Source: Oscillospiraceae bacterium (GTDB lineage: Bacteria; Bacillota; Clostridia; Oscillospirales; Acutalibacteraceae). Taken from it: a stretch of DNA of 9,401 nt. Numbering within the stretch: the stretch's first letter is position 1; each line of letters starts with the position of its first letter. Location: assembly GCA_019417045.1 (NCBI GenBank), contig DXWE01000004.1, positions 24,018 to 33,418 on the forward strand. Reading direction: 5' to 3'. The notes under the pieces were generated by a model. It saw nothing but the letters and a program-made list of their open reading frames with translations, was not told the DNA's origin and made no database searches. The position numbers and the translations under genes were made by a program. Of this stretch, positions 5,851 through 9,401 are shown in pieces.

Positions 5851-7359
5851 ATGAAACGCAACGGAAAAAAAGCAGCCATCTGGGGCCTTTTGCTCCTGCT
5901 GGGAATATCCCTGCTGGCCGGTTGTAACCCGGGCGGCCCGGGCAATGTCAGCACAGGGGCGGACGGCCTGCCGGTCGACGATGAATCGCAACCCTATGAG
6001 CTGGACTACTGGATTGCCGTGGAGGCCGCCACCATTCCCAAAGACCTGTCCCTGGTAGAAGCGGCCATTAACGAGATCACACAGGAAAAGATCAATGCCA
6101 CTGTCACCCTCCATGCTGTGGTCGTGGGAGACTACGAGTCCCGCATGCAACTGACGGTAAATGCGGGCGACAAATTCGACCTCTGCTTCACCAGCCCCTG
6201 GCTCAACAAATACTCCCGGCTGGTGGAGCTGGAGGGGCTGTATGACATCACCGACCTTCTCCCCCAATATGCCCCTCACACCTGGGAGATGTACGATGAA
6301 AAGATCTGGGCTGCCGCCCGGATTGACGGGCGGATCTACGGGAGCATCAACCGGCAGATCATGGCCCGCACCGCGGGGGTGTCCCTGGACAAGGCCATGT
6401 ATGAGGCATCCGGTATGACGGAGGAGGACTTTGCCACGCCGGACGGGATGACCCGGTTTCTCGCCTACTGCGCTGACCACGGCGCGGACATGACCAATCT
6501 GACCCAGGGGTGGGATCCGCAGGGGCTGATGGCTCTTCTGCAATTTAATGACCTGTACGGCGCCAACACGCCCGGAGTGATCGACGTCTCCTCCGGGGAG
6601 ATGACCGTGTTCAACCAGTTTGAGAGCCAGAAATTCCGCGATGCGCTGGCCTATTCCATCGACTGGTATCAGAAGGGCTATATCCATCCCGACGTGCTCA
6701 CAACCTCTTTCGACTTCTCCAAATCCTATGGTATCTACATGGCCACCTGGAAGCCGTCCGGCGCGGGGGAGGACACGGTGCGCCGGGGAGGCAGGGAGAG
6801 CGTGTGCATTCCCGTCGGTCCCTCCATCAACTACTCCAACTGGGTCGCCTCCACCATGACCGCAGTCAGCGCCACCTCGGAGAATCCCGTAAGAGCCGTA
6901 AAATTCATCGAACTGCTCAACACCGATCCGCAGCTGTATAACCTGATCTGCTACGGCATCGAAGGACGGCATTATACCAAGCTGGACGACACCCACATCG
7001 AACTGATCCCGGATTCCGGCTATTCCATCAACGCCGCCTGGGAATTCGGCGACCAATTCCAATCCTATCTGCTGCCCGGATATCCGGAGGACGTGTGGGA
7101 GCAGACCGACCGGATCAATCAGTCCGCGGCCTTCTCCCCCGCAGTGGGATTCACCTTCGACCCGTCGCCCGTTAGGGTGGAGATCACCAACTGCCAGGCG
7201 GTGTACACCGAATTCTGGTATCCGCTGGTCTCCGGCGTCTACGGCGATCAGACCTACGAGCGGCTGGATGTCTTTATCTCCCGGCTGAAGGAGAGCGGCT
7301 CAGACAAAATTATTGAGGAGATGCAGCGACAGCTGGACGCCTGGCAGGCGTCCCAATAA
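5851..7359 (+). CDS. Sugar ABC transporter substrate-binding lipoprotein, DUF3502-like C-terminus
   Basis: This 502-residue protein would capture sugar outside the membrane and deliver it to the two permeases encoded just upstream. It starts MKRNGKKAAIWGLLLL and has a lipobox L22-A23-G24-C25, so it is predicted to be anchored at Cys25. The mature part begins with an acidic spacer and 'YELDYWIAV', then follows the family 1 extracellular solute-binding layout ('SRMQLTVNAGDKFDLCFTSP', 'NPVRAVKFIELLNTDPQLYNLICYG'). The last 75 or so residues ('VGFTFDPSPVRVE', 'EEMQRQLDAW') resemble the DUF3502 domain common in binding proteins that accompany LplB/YtcP permeases. The start ATG at 5851 has AAGGAG (5837-5842) 8 nt upstream; the frame is open further left, but that part overlaps the permease gene. 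No ATPase gene is present nearby, so a shared MsmX-like ATPase is inferred. Confidence 0.94.
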   Translation: MKRNGKKAAIWGLLLLLGISLLAGCNPGGPGNVSTGADGLPVDDESQPYELDYWIAVEAATIPKDLSLVEAAINEITQEKINATVTLHAVVVGDYESRMQLTVNAGDKFDLCFTSPWLNKYSRLVELEGLYDITDLLPQYAPHTWEMYDEKIWAAARIDGRIYGSINRQIMARTAGVSLDKAMYEASGMTEEDFATPDGMTRFLAYCADHGADMTNLTQGWDPQGLMALLQFNDLYGANTPGVIDVSSGEMTVFNQFESQKFRDALAYSIDWYQKGYIHPDVLTTSFDFSKSYGIYMATWKPSGAGEDTVRRGGRESVCIPVGPSINYSNWVASTMTAVSATSENPVRAVKFIELLNTDPQLYNLICYGIEGRHYTKLDDTHIELIPDSGYSINAAWEFGDQFQSYLLPGYPEDVWEQTDRINQSAAFSPAVGFTFDPSPVRVEITNCQAVYTEFWYPLVSGVYGDQTYERLDVFISRLKESGSDKIIEEMQRQLDAWQASQ

Positions 7360-7375
7360 AAAGAGGAGGCGCTTT

Positions 7376-9401
7376 ATGAACGGTACTCAATCCTTCCGGC
7401 GGCGTGCATGCCGCGCGCTGGCCTGCTTCATTTCCTGTGCGGTATGCCTGACCCTGCTGCTGCAGGCGTGGCCCGCTCCGACGCGGGCAGAACCGGTCGT
7501 CTCCCAACCGGGCGAGGCGTCGGACACCATCCCCGGCAACCGGCTGTACGACCCGGAATTCGATATCGGGGACTTTGCCACCGGCATGGGGTATGGGAAA
7601 TGGTACCCGAACAACAGCTCCCTGTCCCGGGAGACTTCCGTCTCGTTTGCCGGCGGCAGCTCCATGAAGGTGTCCGACCGCACCGTCTTCTGGAGCCGCG
7701 GTGAATATCGCATCTGGTTTGGAGACCTTGCCTATGAGACGACGTATTATCTGCAGGGGGCCGTCTCGGCTGCCGCCCAGACGACGGCAGAACTGCACGT
7801 CGACGTCATCGCCTATGGAGGACCGGCCGGGAACGAATATCCCACCGCTTCCCTGACGCTGGATGCGGCCGCCGTTTCCCCTGACACCTGGAAAATGCTG
7901 GCGGGGTCGTTTGGTGTCTCGGCCACTGAAAGCGCCACACAGGGCAAGGTGGACGTCACCGTATCCTGGGCGGGCCAGTCCCAGGTGCTCGCCGGGGTCA
8001 CCGGCGTGGACTGCATACAGATCTATGTACAGGAGGCCTATCACGAGAACTCCCTTTGCCCCGACCTCTATCTGGACAGCTTTCTGTTCAAGGCAGGCGG
8101 TGCTCCACATGCGCAGGGGGAGGACACGGAACATACCGCGGGCAACCGGATCCGCAACAGCAGCTTTGAGACGGACGATTTCGCAACCGATCACCAGTTT
8201 GGGAAATGGTATCCCGCCCCCGGCAGTACGGCGGTACTCCATCAGGCGAACAATTACAGCCAATCGGGATCTCACAGCCTGCGGGTTTCGAGCCGCACCG
8301 CCTTTTGGCACCGGGCCCAATACCGGATTCCCGGCAGTGAAATCCGTTCCGGCGCCGCCTATGTCCTTTCCGGCTATGTCTCGGCTGCCGCCGACACCCG
8401 GGTGGAGTTGATTCTGGACGTCTTTGGCTACACCGATACCGCCTGGCCCTCCCAGGAAGGTCTGGTGCTGGCCACCGGTACCGCCGGGCCACAGGGCTGG
8501 ACACTCCTGTCCGGCAGTCTGAAAGTGGTCACCTCTGCAAACCCGCAAAATCCCGACCGTCTGGATGTGAGGATTTTCTATGGAGACCAGATGGCCCTCA
8601 TCGAAAATGTGGCGGGCCTGGACTCCCTGCAGTTTTATATCCAGCAGCCAGCGGACGCCTCCTCCTTCCCGGATCTGTGGCTCGACTCCTTCCGGTTTAT
8701 CGATGCTCCCCCCACCGGTCACGCGGGCGGGGAGAACACGGAGGAGATCGCGGGCAACCTGATCCATAACAGCAGCTTTGAGGCGGAGGACTTTGCGGCG
8801 GATCACACCACCGGCAAATGGTACAAGACTCCCGACAGCACCGCCGTGCTGACCCGGATCACCGACTACAGCCAGTCGGGCACCGCGAGCCTGAAAGTCT
8901 CCGGCCGCACCGCCTTTTGGCACCGCGCTCAGTACCGTGTCTGGTGCGGGGACATGGCGTATGATACCCCGTATGCTCTCTCCGGTTATGTCTCCGCCGC
9001 TGCCGATACCCCGGTCGAGCTGATCGCCGTGGTCTGGGGCTACGGCGGGCCGGCGGAAAACCCCTATCCCTCCGTTTCCATGACCCTCGCTACCGGGACC
9101 GCCGGGCCGAACGGCTGGACACAGCTTGACGGCGAATTTCAATTCAGCTCCACCCCTGCCGCGGAAGGCAAAGTGGATGTGACGGTCTCGTGGGGGAACC
9201 AGTCGGGCGTGTTGTCCGGGGTTACCGGAGCAGACTGCATCGAGTTCTATATCCAGCAGCCTGCGGATGCCACGGCATTCCCGGACCTCTATCTTGATTC
9301 CTTCCAAATGATACGGCAGGAGATACCGCCTCCCGAGCCCGAGCAGCCCACCGGTCACGCGGGCGGGGAGAACACGGAGGAGATCGCGGGCAACCTGATC
9401 C
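7376..9401 (+). CDS. Large secreted protein with tandem CBM4/9/22-like modules (3' end cut by window edge)
   Basis: The frame is open from the ATG at 7376 to the window edge: 675 codons with no stop. AGAGGAGG (7362-7369) lies 6 nt upstream, and the gene starts 16 bp after the binding-protein stop, so it belongs to the operon. Residues 1-38 form a signal peptide: basic FRRRACR, a hydrophobic core unusually rich in Cys, and likely cleavage after 'PTRA'; there is no lipobox. Then come tandem modules at residues 54-255, 256-459, 460-671, and the start of a fourth at 672. Each opens with 'GN-(R/L)-(I/L)' and, in modules 2 and 3, 'NSSFE'; each ends with '(D/P)DL(Y/W)LDSF'. 'GRTAFWHRAQYR' and 'LSGYVSAAADT' match the CBM4/9/22 jelly-roll pattern, so binding of xylan or a related beta-glycan is plausible. 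A catalytic domain may follow beyond the edge; none is visible here. Confidence 0.88.
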   Translation, partial: MNGTQSFRRRACRALACFISCAVCLTLLLQAWPAPTRAEPVVSQPGEASDTIPGNRLYDPEFDIGDFATGMGYGKWYPNNSSLSRETSVSFAGGSSMKVSDRTVFWSRGEYRIWFGDLAYETTYYLQGAVSAAAQTTAELHVDVIAYGGPAGNEYPTASLTLDAAAVSPDTWKMLAGSFGVSATESATQGKVDVTVSWAGQSQVLAGVTGVDCIQIYVQEAYHENSLCPDLYLDSFLFKAGGAPHAQGEDTEHTAGNRIRNSSFETDDFATDHQFGKWYPAPGSTAVLHQANNYSQSGSHSLRVSSRTAFWHRAQYRIPGSEIRSGAAYVLSGYVSAAADTRVELILDVFGYTDTAWPSQEGLVLATGTAGPQGWTLLSGSLKVVTSANPQNPDRLDVRIFYGDQMALIENVAGLDSLQFYIQQPADASSFPDLWLDSFRFIDAPPTGHAGGENTEEIAGNLIHNSSFEAEDFAADHTTGKWYKTPDSTAVLTRITDYSQSGTASLKVSGRTAFWHRAQYRVWCGDMAYDTPYALSGYVSAAADTPVELIAVVWGYGGPAENPYPSVSMTLATGTAGPNGWTQLDGEFQFSSTPAAEGKVDVTVSWGNQSGVLSGVTGADCIEFYIQQPADATAFPDLYLDSFQMIRQEIPPPEPEQPTGHAGGENTEEIAGNLI
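7535..8140 (+). repeat. CBM-like module 1 (202 residues)
   Basis: First module, from 'GNRLYDPEFD' to 'EDTEHTA'. It is the most diverged: it lacks the 'NSSFE' opening and has 'VSDRTVFWSRGEYR' in place of 'RTAFWHRAQYR'. Its second half ('GKVDVTVSW', 'VLAGVTGVDCI') is closer to module 3 than to module 2. Confidence 0.8.
8141..8752 (+). repeat. CBM-like module 2 (204 residues)
   Basis: Second module, from 'GNRIRNSSFE' to 'GGENTEEIA'. It shares 'SRTAFWHRAQYR', 'YVLSGYVSAAADT' and 'YIQQPADA' with module 3. A 22-bp stretch at 8292-8313 is identical to 8904-8925 in module 3, in register. Its second half differs ('DRLDVRIFYGDQMALIENVAG'). Confidence 0.82.
8711..8765 (+). repeat. 55-bp exact direct repeat, first copy (module 2/3 junction)
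   Basis: Identical over 55 bp to 9347-9401 (offset 636 bp). It encodes the linker 'PTGHAGGENTEEIAGNLI' that joins consecutive modules. The flanking bases at 8710 and 9346 differ, so the left boundary is real. Confidence 0.95.
8753..9388 (+). repeat. CBM-like module 3 (212 residues)
   Basis: Third module, from 'GNLIHNSSFE' to 'GGENTEEIA'. It is longer because of a Pro/Glu insert 'EIPPPEPEQPT' before the linker. The first half resembles module 2, while 'GKVDVTVSW' and 'VLSGVTGADCI' in the second half resemble module 1. Confidence 0.82.
9347..9401 (+). repeat. 55-bp exact direct repeat, second copy (start of module 4)
   Basis: Second copy of the junction repeat at 8711-8765. It reaches the last base of the window, so the true repeat may be longer. 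It shows that at least a fourth module begins at 9389. Confidence 0.95.

Noticed and set aside
5644..7062. A 472-codon open frame on the minus strand opposite the binding-protein gene
   Set aside because: The sequence is rich in Gly, Val, His and Asp without domains and overlaps two certain plus-strand genes; it is an antisense shadow.
7310..9358. A 682-codon open frame on the minus strand opposite the CBM-array gene
   Set aside because: It is a shadow of a GC-rich gene whose repeats keep the antisense frame open. It has low-complexity Gly/Arg/His-rich content, no family features and no suitable ribosome binding site, while the plus strand has a signal peptide and clear modules.

Overview
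The window looks like chromosomal DNA from a low-to-moderate GC Bacillota (Clostridia-like) bacterium that feeds on carbohydrate polymers. The grounds are near-consensus housekeeping-type promoters (TTGACA / TATAAT), strong purine-rich ribosome binding sites, AT-rich intergenic DNA around GC-rich genes, two lipoproteins with a Thr/Pro-rich or acidic linker after the lipobox, a tRNA with an encoded CCA, and a sugar transporter of the LplB/YtcP type without its own ATPase. No genus can be assigned from the sequence alone.

Left part (1-1897): the N-terminal 173 codons of a surface lipoprotein lie on the minus strand and run off the left edge. An AraC-family regulator lies on the plus strand. The two are divergent across about 460 bp that hold a promoter for each gene and two small palindromes. 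A strong intrinsic terminator closes the AraC gene.

Middle (1898-3997): a solitary tRNA-Arg(ACG) has its own promoter and terminator. A gene-poor stretch of about 600 bp follows, then a LacI-family repressor gene. Four copies of a 16-bp dyad centred on CpG (best form AGCGAATCGTTTCGCT) occur as two pairs, one pair before the lacI gene and one pair between lacI and the transporter. They are the best candidates for the repressor's operators.

Right part (3998-9401): an apparent operon, same strand and closely spaced, encodes two membrane permeases, a lipoprotein substrate-binding protein with a DUF3502-like C-terminus, and a large secreted protein that runs off the right edge. The secreted protein carries at least three tandem modules of about 200 residues resembling the CBM4/9/22 carbohydrate-binding superfamily. 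An exact 55-bp repeat occurs at two consecutive module junctions.

Together this reads as a polysaccharide-use locus. A secreted multi-module protein would bind a polymer outside the cell, the substrate-binding protein and permeases would import the resulting oligosaccharides using an ATPase encoded elsewhere, and the LacI-type repressor would control the operon and itself. The polymer is not determined; the module type hints at xylan or a related plant beta-glycan.
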